Source: Babylonia areolata
Taxonomy: Eukaryota > Mollusca > Gastropoda > Neogastropoda > Buccinidae
Direction of reading: 5' to 3'
Length of the DNA: 64,000 nt
NCBI RefSeq assembly: GCF_041734735.1
Contig: NC_134880.1
Location: forward strand, 32,283,330 to 32,347,329
Positions within the stretch are counted from its first letter, which is position 1; each line of letters begins with the position of its first letter. Both the position numbers and the translations under genes were made by a program. The notes beneath the pieces are model-generated. The model made no database searches, was not told the DNA's origin, and saw only the letters and a program-made list of their open reading frames with translations. Of the stretch, positions 11,767 through 22,320 are shown piece by piece.

Positions 11767-11942
11767 AAAAGAGGGCGCTAGCTAGCGGGACAAAGGGGAG
11801 GTTACCCACTTTCGGGAGGTAATCGGCCGTAGTTGCTCTCTTTTTCTCTGCATAGGCGGATAGTAGTTTGCACAGGACAGGAATGTCAGACCCCTGCCGG
11901 AGTCTGCACTAGTTGGGTCACGGTTAAGTATGTGTAATTAAA
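11767..11942 (-). repeat. Right inverted terminal repeat of the DIRS-type element
   Basis: This is the reverse complement of 6236-6399. It ends outward in GGTTAAGTATGTGTAATT, and that outermost piece recurs inverted in the internal region at 6527-6546. Unique, AT-rich intron-like DNA resumes at about 11943. Confidence 0.88.
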
Positions 11943-13770
11943 CTTGATTTCATCTTAGATGATTTAGATTTCTAAGCCTTTTGCACACACAGTGTAAGTT
12001 CGTAACTGAAATAATTTACAAACCCTCTCATGAACAGTTTTCAAAATATACCAATTTAAAATGTTTTGTATATTTTGCACAATTTTTAAAGAAGATTATT
12101 GTTACTGTTTTCCATGAAATATTTCATCAGTAAATTGTAGAGTTAATTCTGCTGATAATTTCAATTCATGCCTTGTAGCTAGAAAAGTTACTGATTATTG
12201 CCCAATAAATAATGACAAAAATGTGCAATGTCTGTAAATTTTTGATTATGTACAAAATCTTTTCTTTTAACTGTTTTGGATACATAATTAAAATTATTTT
12301 GAATACCACAATTCTGAAAATTCAGCTTATGTGCTGCATGCTTTTCTTTTTAGGAAAATTTCTTTTTTTATGTGTGGGATGTACATCATACTTGAATTAG
12401 ATATGCTCAATCAGTTCATGTACAGCACACCTGTATGTCCAAAAAAGCGTTTTCTTAACATGCCAGATTTGTACCGTATCAATGTTTGAGATCAAATCTG
12501 TTAAAGAAAAGAAGTCTCCAAACAGCTTTTTGTGTATGTATCTATGTATGTATGTATGTACGCGCGCGCACACACACACATATATATATCTATATATATA
12601 TAATATATATACGCAGTACTTGTATGCCACAAGCTCCCCATATCATGGGCTCTAAGAGCCTCACATGAAACAATCAATATCAGATATAGTACATAATTAT
12701 TTTTAATAACATACCACAGCACATGAAAAACAACACACATATATGACATAGGTAATCTCTATACACCAACTGACCAAGACAATACCACAAAGTGCAGATA
12801 TGAACAATCACACACACACACAGACACACACACACACCAACCGATAACATATAATCATACACACACACACATATAATGTGTGTAATTATATATTATCGGT
12901 TTGTGTGTGTGTGTGTGTATGTGTGTATATAGATATATATAGATATAAATATATCTATATCTATCTCTCTCTCTCTCTCTCTCTATTAGTCTATATATAT
13001 ATATATCTAGAGAGAGAGAGAGAGAGAGAGAAAGTGGAGTGGGTGACAGGAAGCAGACAAACACTATGCTTTGTCATATCCAAAGGCCATCATCAACAGG
13101 TGGGTTTTCAAATTTGATCTCAAAGAGGACAGTGTTGATAAATGATGGAGATCCAAAGAAAGAGAATCATAAGGGTCAAGGACTTACATGCTGAGTGGGT
13201 TGCTTCAACTGTCAGATACAGCTGAACGGTGCAGATTTTTCTCAGCTGGTTTACAGTTTTACATAGATTACTGACATGCCGATGGTCATTAATAGATTGA
13301 CTTGAATCAAAATATTCACCCAGGTTTATGTAAAAACAGGCACGACATAACACTGCTGTACTAAAAGAAAGGTGCTCTATAGTATATGACTATGCCAAAA
13401 AAAAGTGTTTGGAATACCCCATACAAAGCTCGCACATGCAAATAAGAGAATTACCAATACTCATGCTGCCCTCATTTAAATCCCTTTTTTCCCTATTTCT
13501 GTATTTGAATGTAAATATGTGTGGTATACAATATGTCTGCATAACAATTCCCCATGTGTGCATGCATTTGATTTTGAGGTAATAAATCAGTGGGGATGTA
13601 AAAAACATTCATTGTGTCTGTTTATTCTGTTCTTCATAAAACCATTTTATACCTTATGGTTTAAACAACAATCTTCTTGAGAATAATTACTTTAAATCTC
13701 TTTCAAAGTAAATTAACATGCCAATTAAACAACAATAAAAAAAACCCATCAAATCAAACTCAAAGACTAC
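11943..13770. other. AT-rich non-coding DNA and microsatellites (MRPS30 intron 3)
   Basis: Bases 11943-12480 are AT-rich and I see no exon on either strand. Bases 12550-12615 hold (CA)n/(TA)n. At 12897-13031 a TG, TA, CT and GA repeat series forms a partly self-complementary block. Bases 13069-13125 may be a decayed interspersed repeat. In 13130-13770 I found no splice-flanked frame resembling the missing MRPS30 C-terminus. Confidence 0.6.
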
Positions 13771-13938
13771 CTTGATTATATGCCTGTGCAGCCAGCCAGA
13801 CAAAGGATGTCCCAATACCATGACCCAGTTGTGCCTCAAGTGCGTGGTTCTGTCCAAATTTGTCTGCTACACGGCGTGACCACACAGTATTAAGCACAGC
13901 CAAAGATCCAAACTCACATGGATCACCCCAGACATGAC
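13771..13938 (-). CDS. MRPS30: MRPS30 (mL65) exon 3
   Basis: On the minus strand the exon follows a TTTTAG acceptor and ends AATCAAG before GTAGTC. Entering in phase 1, it reads GHVWGDPCEFGSLAVLNTV, then a linker, then GTSFVWLAAQAYNQG. This fits the human mL65 segment around [20 protein letters not shown], including the AQA-Y/MYQ-G core, and the preceding D-P-C/C-G stretch. It adds 168 bp and exits in phase 1, so the Gly codon of YNQG is completed by the next exon. That exon is not visible in 13771-1. The phase match to exon 2 and the family match support the call. Confidence 0.88.
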
Positions 13939-14173
13939 CTAAAAACAACACAAGTATTAGACGCATGAAGACTGTTCCCTGCTTATGCTATTTATATACA
14001 TCAAAAACAAAATTGATTCCATCTGTGAAATTCTTATTCAGGATTTTTTTTTTTTTCTTGATGTACAAGTTTCAGTTTCATTTTCAAGTAGATGTCAAAG
14101 CGTGTGGACTGCTCGATATATGCTACACATCTGCTTTTTTTTTTTTTTGCTTTTTTTTTTCTCTCTTTTTTTT

Positions 14174-14242
14174 AAGCAGATGCCTGATCAGTGATCTTCA
14201 CAAATGGGTAATCCTAACATGCTGATCAGGCCCTGAGAGCTA
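14174..14242 (-). mobile_element. Short SINE (TGAAAC-tail family), decayed partial copy
   Basis: Read on the minus strand, CAGGGCCTGATCAGCATGTTAGGATTACCC and then a GATCAGGCATCTGCTT segment match the first half of the 122-bp family, with several changes. The second half and tail are replaced by a T-rich tract. Confidence 0.55.
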
Positions 14243-14543
14243 TACAAGGGAAAACATTAACATAAAAATGACAGTTAATCTGAAGAAAAAGTCTTCAATA
14301 ATAAATATTAAGTAATAAACAAAAAAAGAAAGAAATGAGCAGATTAACGAAAGTGTGCATACTGACACCAGTGTACAAACACATACATGCACACATGCAC
14401 ACACACACACACTCACAGTTTGACTCCTACACACACATACACAAATGCACCATACACATCACACACACATATATAACATCCCAAACAAAAGAACAAACAA
14501 TGACAAACAAAAAGAAAAAAATCACCAGTCACTACATAAAAAA

Positions 14544-16203
14544 CAAGAGAGGCAAGGCCTTCAAGACTCACTTGTGATACACTTTAAAAAAAAAAATCTA
14601 ATCGTTAAAATGTGTTCTGTATTTCTTATTATAAAGCTTCGTGTTTTAAAAAAAAGAAAAGAAAAAAAAAGAAAAAAAGTCCTAACCAGATTCGAACCCC
14701 GCATGTTCGGGTGGGAAGAAACTGCCTTATCCATTACACTATCGTGGCTCCTTAACTGATGTTCTAAAATTTAACATTTGAACATATTTTTTTTAAAGGG
14801 CGATAAATCAATTGCGGTATTCACAGTGAGAACGCTGTTTAAATCATATTATTCTGGTGTATCTTGGGCATTCAAAAAATCTTTAAGGGCAATAAAAAAT
14901 TCTTTTTAATGGCTATCGCCACAATCACACTGCAACATTTAGCCGTTTTCACTAGATCTAGATAGATGTACAAGTTTAGTTACACCCGCCGGGAATGTAG
15001 TACGACATGGTCGATTCAATTTCTCTTTTATGTTCATTCTAGTTTTATAGTTTTAAAGTTGATATGAAAATTTAGTATTTTGTTAAACTAATAACATGTA
15101 GAGCCAAGTACAAGTACTTCTAAATGTCGTAAGAAGTGAAAAGGACTTCATTTTGAGAAAAGTCAAGACTGGAAATTTTTTCGTTTCATCGTGATCAGTT
15201 CAAGGGTATTAACTCACATGGTTTACAATTTTTAACTGTGAATTCCGACTGATTCTGTGGATATTTTATGGCAGTTTGGGGCATAATCCAGTAAGTGATG
15301 AGGCGTTCACAAATCTTTCTCTAAATAAATATTTAACGGTCTCCTTCTCCAACTTTCCATCACATGTTATCGTGTATTGTCCATTGAAAACAAGATTGAA
15401 CGGGCAGGTCAACAACTTGAAACAAAATGGCGTCGTTCGCGTTCGCGAAGAATATGAGCACGCGCTTTGAATGTGTATAAATATGTGTACGCAATTGATT
15501 TTTGCCTATGACCTTCAGGGCTCAGCCAACAGATCTGTAAAGTCCAATCGTCGTATTGATTTTAGTCTTTTCTGAAAAAAAAATTAGAATTAGAATTTTC
15601 TGAAAAAGACCACTTGGGCGAATGAACATAGTGAAAGCCCTGTACACAGAGTAAAACACACAAGCTTTTTATGTATTGAGTATAATTTCAAAATGTAATG
15701 TTTTAGATGAGAAAGATCAGTTTAAAGCAAATTAAGTCCCCTAGCATTAATTACAGAATAATTTCCCTTTTTTACACTCTGCACCAAAACATTTGCAAAA
15801 TAAATAAAACTTCCATGCTTAGCAAAAGAAGTTCCTGTTTGAACAAAAAAATGATAATAATGACTGCTCTTGTTGTTGTGTCAGAATATCAGATCAAAGT
15901 GCCAAGTTTAGAGAATACAAAAAATATAAACAGTAAATGCAGTTTGCATATAACTAGGCTTCATTTTTTTATTTTTTTGTGCCCATCCCAGACGTGCAAT
16001 ATTGTTTTAAAGAAGAGGACTGGAAAGAACTGAATTTTTCCTATTTTTATGCCTAATTTGGTGTCAACTGACAAAGTATTTGCAGAGAAAATGTCAATGT
16101 TAAAGTTTACCACAGACACACAGACACAGACACAGACACACACACAGACAACCGAACACCGGGTTAAAACATAGACACTTTGTTTACACAAGTGAGTCAA
16201 AAA
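14544..16203 (-). mobile_element. Full-length copy (1.66 kb) of a GACTCACTTGTG-ended repeat
   Basis: The element runs from CAAGAGAGGCAAGGCCTTCA at 14544 to the hairpin end AAGTGAGTCAAAAA at 16203. The plus-strand copy at 45302-46885 matches it across almost its whole length, which fixes both ends. It encodes no long protein. Near the 14.7-kb end it holds a tRNA-like block (14690-14755 on the minus strand) with box-A-like TAGTGTAATGGATAAGG and box-B-like GGGTTCGAATC. Near the other end is a (CA)n run. Both ends share GACTCACTTGTG, so a non-autonomous DNA transposon is possible, but the true class is not settled. Confidence 0.78.
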
Positions 16204-16261
16204 CCACCAATGCCAAAAAAAATACAAAAACCACCAACACCAAACAACAGTCATATCATGA

Positions 16262-16446
16262 TTTCACTCAAAAGGGCCGAGAGCTAATGAGGGCTTGTCA
16301 GCATCAGCACCTTCCACCACCAGACAGGATGCCCAAAAACCACTAGCCTCTCTAACCTCTAAGATTCGGAATCACTTTCCCTCCCTGCTCTTTTCCTCTC
16401 TGCAAAGTGCAATTTTGGGGGGAACAAATGTTGTTGAAGTCATGTT
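16262..16446 (-). pseudogene. Decayed LINE ORF1 start (same family as 1-488)
   Basis: The minus strand reads MTSTTFVPPKIALCREE at the start and further on ASGFWASCLVVEGADADKPS. It matches the ORF1 start at 488 (SGFWPSWLVMEGADDDKPLS). An in-frame stop and small length changes mark it as dead. It lies beside the 1.66-kb repeat in MRPS30 intron 2. Confidence 0.62.
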
Positions 16447-16657
16447 TAGGAATTTGGAAAATTAGTCCCTCCCAGATGACATGGTAGATGGGGCAGCAAT
16501 AAAAGCAAAACACACAGTAGCCATAAGCAAACTTAATAAGACTAAAAAACAAACACCAAGTATTCATTCTGAACTGTTGACACCCTTTCCTCATCTTAAT
16601 AACAAAGGAACAATAAAATGTAATTTGCTTGATCTATAGATCCATGAAGTCACTAAC

Positions 16658-16769
16658 CTGCTTCCAAGTGACGCTTTTCCTTAACCTGGTATTTCTGACC
16701 GTAGACAAGTGGACTGTACTTCAGCTTGGGAATTTCTCTCATACTGGAGGCTGCGTCACGACTTACAAA
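16658..16769 (-). CDS. MRPS30: MRPS30 (mL65) exon 2
   Basis: On the minus strand this follows CAATTTCAG and precedes GTTAGTG. It is 112 bp, enters in phase 0 (matching exon 1) and leaves in phase 1 (matching exon 3). It encodes FVSRDAASSMREIPKLKYSP and then LVYGQKYQVKEKRHLEA. The EIPKLKYSP stretch fits human mL65 around [20 protein letters not shown]. The exon is too short to stand out in an ORF list. It was found by asking where the roughly 35 residues missing between exons 1 and 3 could lie. Confidence 0.86.
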
Positions 16770-16875
16770 CTGAAATTGACCACACACACAAAAAATAAAG
16801 TAAAACAATGCAACACTGTACAAAAGATAAAAGACCTATCTACAGCATACTGTAATAAGTCTCAACTGCAAGGAG

Positions 16876-16985
16876 GAAGGTGGCCAAATGGTTAAGAGTA
16901 ATAAGACGTTTATCTGTCAATACAGTGTCCATGAGGGTATGGGTTCGAATCCCACTCTTGCCCTTTCTCCTTTCGTCAAAACATG
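16876..16985 (+). mobile_element. tRNA-headed SINE, head part
   Basis: The box-A-like TGGCCAAATGGTTAAG and box-B-like GGGTTCGAATCCC are about 60 bp apart, as in tRNA-derived SINEs. The cloverleaf does not close as a functional tRNA. A LINE-type 3' tail (17140-17210, ending in ATTGTTATTGTTAT) follows. Confidence 0.65.
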
Positions 16986-17229
16986 AGCTTACCCAACAAA
17001 ACTTGGCCATATACTTAAATGAGGCATTGAAGAGACTTCAAATTGTTATTTTGTGAATGTTGTTGAGTATTTTATTAGCAACTTTTGGTTGATTTGTGAT
17101 GTTGGTTTATCGTGTCAAGTCATTTTCCTTATTTATTTTCTTGTATGACCCCCTTCAGTAAGGGGCTTTGGCCTTAATCTGAATAAATCATTGTTATTGT
17201 TATCTCCAAACTTTGACTGGAAAATCAAA

Positions 17230-17345
17230 CTTGAGCATCTAGTCATTCGGATGAGACAACAAACTGAGGTCTCGAGTACAACACACACTTGGTGCACTGG
17301 AAAAGAACCCATGGCAACATAAGTGTTGTCCTCTGGATGAACTTT
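17230..17345 (+). mobile_element. SINE central-domain fragment (family of 58459-58865)
   Basis: TAGTCATTCGGATGAGAC, AAACTGAGGTC and AAAGAACCCATGGCAACA appear in order, matching the body of the SINE at 58595-58680. The tRNA head and the 3' tail are missing. Confidence 0.65.
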
Positions 17346-17447
17346 GTGAATCTTCAACATTAAAAAAGGGACCATCAGAGACTGGACAAAAAGACTGGGA
17401 AAACACATAAGAAATTTTATTACAAGACAAGAAAAATAACATCATAA

Positions 17448-18010
17448 TAATTTATATAACGCCCTTTCTCTTTAAGAGCTCAGGGCGCTTTTCATGAAAG
17501 AAAAATATTACACATTACATAAATCATTCATGACCACTCTTTTCTCAAAACCCATCCCTCCCCCCCTTGCCCCCCAACCCCCACACATACACTTCCCACT
17601 CTTCATACATGTATTCAAAGTGAGCTGACATGGGTGGTGTTTGAGAACAAGGAAGCTGAGAGTGCTTATAGATAGGTTTTAAAAAGATGAGTTTTTAGTG
17701 ATGAGCGAAAAACAGAGATAGAATCAGATGCACAGATATGATAAGGAAGGTTGTTCCAGATGTGAGGAGCAGCAAAGAAAAAGAACATTCACCATAGGTT
17801 CTTGTATCGACACAAGAAAGTTTCAAAAGGTTACAGTCAGAGGAAGAGCAGAGATTTCTTGCGGGAGTGTAAACACTGGTAAGATCAGAAAGATATGTAG
17901 GTCCTGCAGAGTAGAAAGCAGAATAGCGGAGACATGCAACTTTGAATCCAATTGTCCCTTCAACAGGGAGCCAATTCAGAAATCATGGAAGAAATTTATC
18001 CCAAGTAATA
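17448..18010 (-). mobile_element. L2/CR1-like LINE 3' end, minus copy
   Basis: Read on the minus strand it encodes FAAPHIWNNLPYHICASD, then KTHLFKTYL. This is followed by a 3' UTR ending in the hallmark AAGCGCCCTGAGCTC-AAAGGGCG-TATATAAAT. The same arrangement is seen in the plus-strand copy ending near 19590. It is 5' truncated and inactive, and lies in MRPS30 intron 1. Confidence 0.72.
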
Positions 18011-18339
18011 TAAGATATAGTAATTTAGTACTTATATAATGAATTATCTCTGCTTAGTTGTTAATGCACTACCAACGATTATTAACCAGGGAAAGTAATA
18101 ATCATATGGATATTTCTAGCCCTGCTGGCCTCCCCCCACCCCTTCCCGTCCTCCTCCCCCCCCCCCCTTTTTTTGTGTTTTTGTTTTTTTTGTTTTACTT
18201 AAAACCTAAAACAAGACCAGTTTATAAGATGTTTAACTAGGTCCCACATGCATGCAGAGGTGCCAACACACGCACAAGTAAAGTATACAAATATATAATA
18301 ATAATACTATGTACTGTAGTATAAGTCAGGAATTAGTTT

Positions 18340-19590
18340 GAAGGTCTGATCCAACCTAGATCTCCTATGGTGTACCACAAGGCTCTGTCCTGGGCCCCAT
18401 TCTGTTCGTTCTGTACACTGCTCCTCTTTCTGTTGTCATTTCTGGTCATTATGTTCTTCACCACTCTTTTGCTTATGTTAGTCAGCTACAAAAGTCTGCA
18501 GAACCTAATAAAATAGTCTGACTGTCAATGCAAGATTGATTTCTTGATGTTAAATCCTAGATAACATTCAACAAAGTTAAATGATAACAAAACTGAAGCA
18601 ATGATTATTTCCTCTTACAGTCTTAGTTTAACAATGTCCACATCTGTTTATATCCCTGGCTCTATTGTGGTTGGTGATGCCACAGTCCAGTTTTCTAAAT
18701 CAGCAAGGAACCTTGGAGTCATGCTTAACTCAAACCTCAGTATGCATGCTCAGGTAGTCAATCTGATACACAGTCAATTGTGAACTTCGTCAGATTAACC
18801 CTATCCATTAGTACCTTTCTGTTGAATCTACAAAAACTCTTTATTTCTGCTTTTGTGCTGTCAATTGAGAACTTCATCGAATTAACTCTATCTGTCAGGA
18901 CCTATCTGTTGAAACTACAAAAACTCTCATTTCTAATTTTGTGCTGTCACGAATCAACTACTGTAAATCTCTTCTCACTGGCTGTCCACATAACCTTCAT
19001 CAGCAAATTCAAAAACTTCAAAACAATGCTGTCCATCTAACTCTCAGAGTCCCATGTACTGATCACAATTCTCCCCACCTCCATACTTTTGACTAGCTCC
19101 CCACTGAAGCGAGAATTAAATACAAAGTTGAGTGTCTCTGCTATTCTGCTTTCCACTCCACAGGACCTACCTATTTTTCTGACCTTTCTGAGTTTTCTTA
19201 CTCCCCCAACTCTTTCTGACTGTTACCTTCTGAAACTGCCTCATGTGAATACAAGAACCTATGGTGAATGTTCTTTCCTCTTTGCTGCTCCTCATATCTG
19301 GAACAACCTTCCTCATTATATCCATCATATCTGATTCATTGTATGCCTTTCATTCTTCATAACACATCTTTTTAAAAGCCTATTTGTATGTACTCTCAGC
19401 TTCTTTCTCCTCCAACACCATCCTTGTCAGCTCACTTTTGGATGCACAGCGAATGGGGGGCTGAGGGGGAAGGGGGGAGTGGGAGGGAGAGGTTTTAAGA
19501 AAGAATGGTCATGAAAGATTCATGTAAATTTAACTTTTTCTTACATGTAAAGCGCCCTGAGCTCTTAGAAAGGGCACTACATAATATACA
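18340..19590 (+). mobile_element. L2/CR1-like LINE 3' half, plus copy, decayed
   Basis: RT motifs are legible across shifting frames: YGVPQGSVLGPILFVLYT at the start, and a decayed catalytic box reading SFAYVSQLQ where FADDTQL is expected. SARNLGVMLNSNLSM, LTGCPHNLH and HIWNNLPHYIHH follow. The end is the GCGCCCTGAGCTC-AAAGGGC-ACATAATA tail. An 87-bp stretch is duplicated in tandem at 18777-18951, inside the coding part. Many frame breaks are present. It lies in MRPS30 intron 1, inverted relative to 17448-18010. Confidence 0.78.
18777..18951 (+). repeat. 87-bp tandem duplication inside the L2-like LINE
   Basis: Two units, each starting CAATTG-GAACTTC and ending TTTTGTGCTGT, lie head to tail and differ at a number of sites. 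The duplication therefore arose some time ago, after or within the dead LINE copy. Confidence 0.75.
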
Positions 19591-20081
19591 TGTGATGTAT
19601 ACACATGTATAAATGTACACCACTTCGCATACCAACAAGCATGATGGACAAAGTACAAATTCAACTACAGATTTTGTGGGTATGGGATAGCCCGATAGGG
19701 CACTGCAGGCAAGAATAACGGGCTGTTTTCCTTACCCATTAGTTTTTAAAACAACCCATTGATTTTGTGATGAACTGGTCAAATGACCCATGGTGTCCTG
19801 AACCAAACCTAAACTCTGGAACATGGTTATAGCTTCAATGCCCTGAAAGTTTTGAATAACTCACCCAGTCTGTATAACACTCCAACACCGAGTGTATTTT
19901 AAAATTAATCTTTACACTTTTCTTTCTTTCTTTTTTTTTTTTTTGCCAAGCATTCCACTGTTCATCTTTTAGCATGTGTGTGGACAGTTGTTTTTAAGTG
20001 TGTAGTATTAGTCCATGAACTGTCAGTGAAGTTTGTACGTGTACTGACAACTCTGCATGTACACAAGACTCATGATTCATC

Positions 20082-20160
<79 letters not shown>
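20082..20160. repeat. (TA)n(TG)n microsatellite
   Basis: About 40 bp of TA repeat is followed by about 40 bp of TG repeat with one TA interruption, then a T-run. It lies in MRPS30 intron 1, close to exon 1. Bases 19600-20080 hold nothing recognisable. Confidence 0.92.
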
Positions 20161-20161
<1 letters not shown>

Positions 20162-20339
20162 CTTTTTTTTTTTTTCTTCCAGAAAAAACTGAAAGTTGGT
20201 CAGAAATAGATAGTGAAGATGTGTTTATTTTCTTATTGAAACATTTTAGCATTTCAAAATATATTTGCTAAGACAAATGGCAATGTTCATAAAGAAATAA
20301 TGAAATTATATAAATTCTATGTTAGTCACACATCAATAC

Positions 20340-21116
20340 CTCAGGCAGAGGTTTCTCTGCACGCAGCAAAAAATCTGCTGTTGTTGTTGATGTGATACAT
20401 GTATCACCAACAGTCTGAAATTCAAAGTAGTCAGGATGAATCATGCGTGTGCGAGTCCTTGAGATACCATGTCGATCCCAGAAGGCTGACAAAGTGACCT
20501 TTTCGTCAAACTGCATTGTCAACAAATGTGGAAAGTGTGCAGCCAACTGAGCAGCCAGATGATTGATGATACTGCGAAACAACCCATGAGCCATTTCACA
20601 CTGATGCTGATCACCAGCCATCTTAAACTTCTTCAGGAAACCTCGCCTCAGCATTTGATCAGTTTCGAAGACAATCAAATCGCAAACGAGAGAAGACAAC
20701 CTCGATGTCATCTTGTCCAATAGTGCCGAATCAAGTGATGAACTGTAGATGTCTGGTAAACCACTCAACACGTGGGTTTTTGTGATGTACTTTTTGAATT
20801 CTAGAGTACCGGGTCGAATATCTCTAACTTTCATCACAAGTTGTTTTTTCTCTTTGTTGCAGAGCGCAGCTGTCCTCTTCTGAACATCAGGAATCGCCAG
20901 GCTTTCTTCTTCTTGCTTGTGCCATAACCATGCGTAGCTTGGTTCCATGCCACCCCATCTCCCGGGGGGATATTTCGGCTTAATAGGGGGGTAGAAAGAG
21001 TTTTTTCCTTCACTGCTGACAGCTTTAGCATTTGTTGAAACCTGACTGTTGTATCGCATTAGGCTATTAGCCCATGACCTCCTGCTGATTCCAAAATGCC
21101 TTGCAGTTGACGCCAT
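20340..21116 (-). CDS. MRPS30: MRPS30 (mitochondrial ribosomal protein mL65) exon 1
   Basis: This encodes the N-terminal 259 residues of the large-subunit mitoribosomal protein mL65, also called MRPS30 or PDCD9. The start (MASTARHFGISRRSWANSLM) is rich in Arg and Ser with no acidic residue, as in a mitochondrial targeting peptide. The ATG has A at -3 and G at +4. The family core includes FKKYITKTHVLSGLPDIY, which fits human YFTKTVFLSGLPPP. Further along, TLSAFWDRHGISRTR fits the human VHFYWVRGEEIIPRG region. The exon ends CTGCCTGAG before GTATTG, giving phase 0; reading through would meet a stop within seven codons. The gene continues in exons 2 and 3 to the left, and its last exon or exons are not visible here. 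Human mL65 is about 440 residues, of which about 352 are covered. Confidence 0.93.
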
Positions 21117-21690
21117 GATGAGGATAACTTTAATTGCTGTGCCGGCGAGTTATGTCCCCTCACAGGGAGCGTGTGGGCGGGTCTTGAGCAAATTATTGTC
21201 TTTCAAAAACAAGATGGAATTAAATGAAAACTATGCACCCAATAGATCTGAAAATCGTAAATATACAAGTAAATATATCATTTACCAAACCGTGGACACG
21301 CTCACTTTTTGTTTATATTTTTCTTTGCGAATGCAAATTTATCGTGTGTGTGGTGTGGGGACGGGTGACTAGACGGGTGAAAACTTGACATGTCATAAAA
21401 CATATAAAAACAGTATTTGTGGCACTTGTCTCTCATTGTCAGGCAGATGTACAGATAATTTTGACATAACCAAAGCAAAAACTGAAAAATTGTTCTTTTT
21501 TTCTTTTTTTCTTTTTTTATAAATCAAGTTGAATTGTGAAATGTAACCGTAAAGAACGTTTCGAAGTGGGGCGGTTTCAAAATCGTTCGCAGTTACACGC
21601 TGTTCGCAGTAACCCATACCTACTCTATACTGATTTTGATGACAGACAGATTGACATAATTTATTGTATAAGATGTTTATTTTGCTTTAC
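21117..21690 (-). promoter_or_regulatory. 5' flank of MRPS30, probable promoter region
   Basis: This is the DNA just upstream of the MRPS30 start codon. A GC-box-like CCCGCCCAC (minus strand, about 21170-21180) lies some 60 bp upstream of the ATG, and no clear TATA box is seen at the expected distance. Evidence is positional only. No divergent gene was recognised beyond it. Confidence 0.35.
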
Positions 21691-22320
21691 GCAGGTGACG
21701 GACACTGTCATATTAGCTGAATCACCCAGAGATCTACAAAAAGCATAAGACGCTTTATTAGATTATTGTAGATTATGGAAACTGTTTAGGTAAATGCTTC
21801 GAAAAGTAAAGTTATAATATTTTCTAGAGGAAAAGTCCGTAAATTGCCAACATTTAGATATAATGGTGAAACTCTTGAGACAGCTGCTGATTTTCGGTAT
21901 CTTGGCATGAAATTCAATCGATAAAACAACTGAGTCAGTTTCAAGCCACTAGGACAGAAAGATTTGCATGAGCACGCTGCAAGGGCCCTTGTTTATTACA
22001 GAAATGTTGTAAATCAATGTTGCCTATTGATGTTCAGTTATAAGGGCATTTGTTTATTACAGAAATGTTCAGTTGTAAATCAATGATACCTACTGATGTT
22101 CAGTTATAATTATTCAAGCAAACTGTTGTACCAAGTTATGTTTGCTGTTGTAGCACTTCATATATATATGGCTTGGAGATACGGTGCCCTCAAATGTGTG
22201 AGCTAGCCAATAAGCTCCAGATTAAATTTCATAAAATGATTTTGAAATTACGGAAGGCTACTCCTACTCAAATGGTCTTAGGTGAACTTGGACAGTGTCC
22301 GCGGGCTCTTACAGCTGTTA
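21690..22320 (+). mobile_element. Decayed LINE fragment, RT thumb and C-terminal part
   Basis: TDTVILAESPRDLQKA follows the polymerase box, then DYCRLWKL and FRYLGMKFNR-like words. Later come QMCELANKLQIKFHKM and LGELGQCPRALTAV. Frames change repeatedly, and a roughly 61-bp tandem duplication lies at about 21989-22110. The reading stops at about 22320. A plausible continuation of the C-terminus appears at 25571-25673, so a 3.2-kb stretch may interrupt one element. The clade resembles the LINE at 31138-33523. Confidence 0.6.

Larger units (their letters stand above)
6199..11942 (-). mobile_element. DIRS-type tyrosine-recombinase retroelement fossil, nearly whole, young
   Basis: This is a DIRS-like element read on the minus strand. 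From its 5' end (right) it has an inverted terminal repeat, then a gag-like region (about 9.2-11.66 kb) with a Pro/Ser/Thr-rich first half. A reverse transcriptase and RNase H region (about 7.6-9.5 kb) follows, with YLDDWLILAE as the polymerase box and ELYTDASKMGWG starting RNase H. Next come a tyrosine recombinase region (about 6.6-8.1 kb), an internal complementary region and the other terminal repeat. Neighbouring coding regions overlap, as is usual for DIRS elements. It looks almost whole, with about one break. The terminal repeats differ at only about two sites in some 160 bp, so it is young. It is inserted downstream of MRPS30 exon 3, in the same orientation. Confidence 0.88.

Noticed and set aside
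14544-16203. Helitron or HINE call for the hairpin-ended repeat
   Set aside because: A hairpin near one end suggested it, but the end is AAAAA rather than CTRR after the stem, and there is no TC start at the other end.
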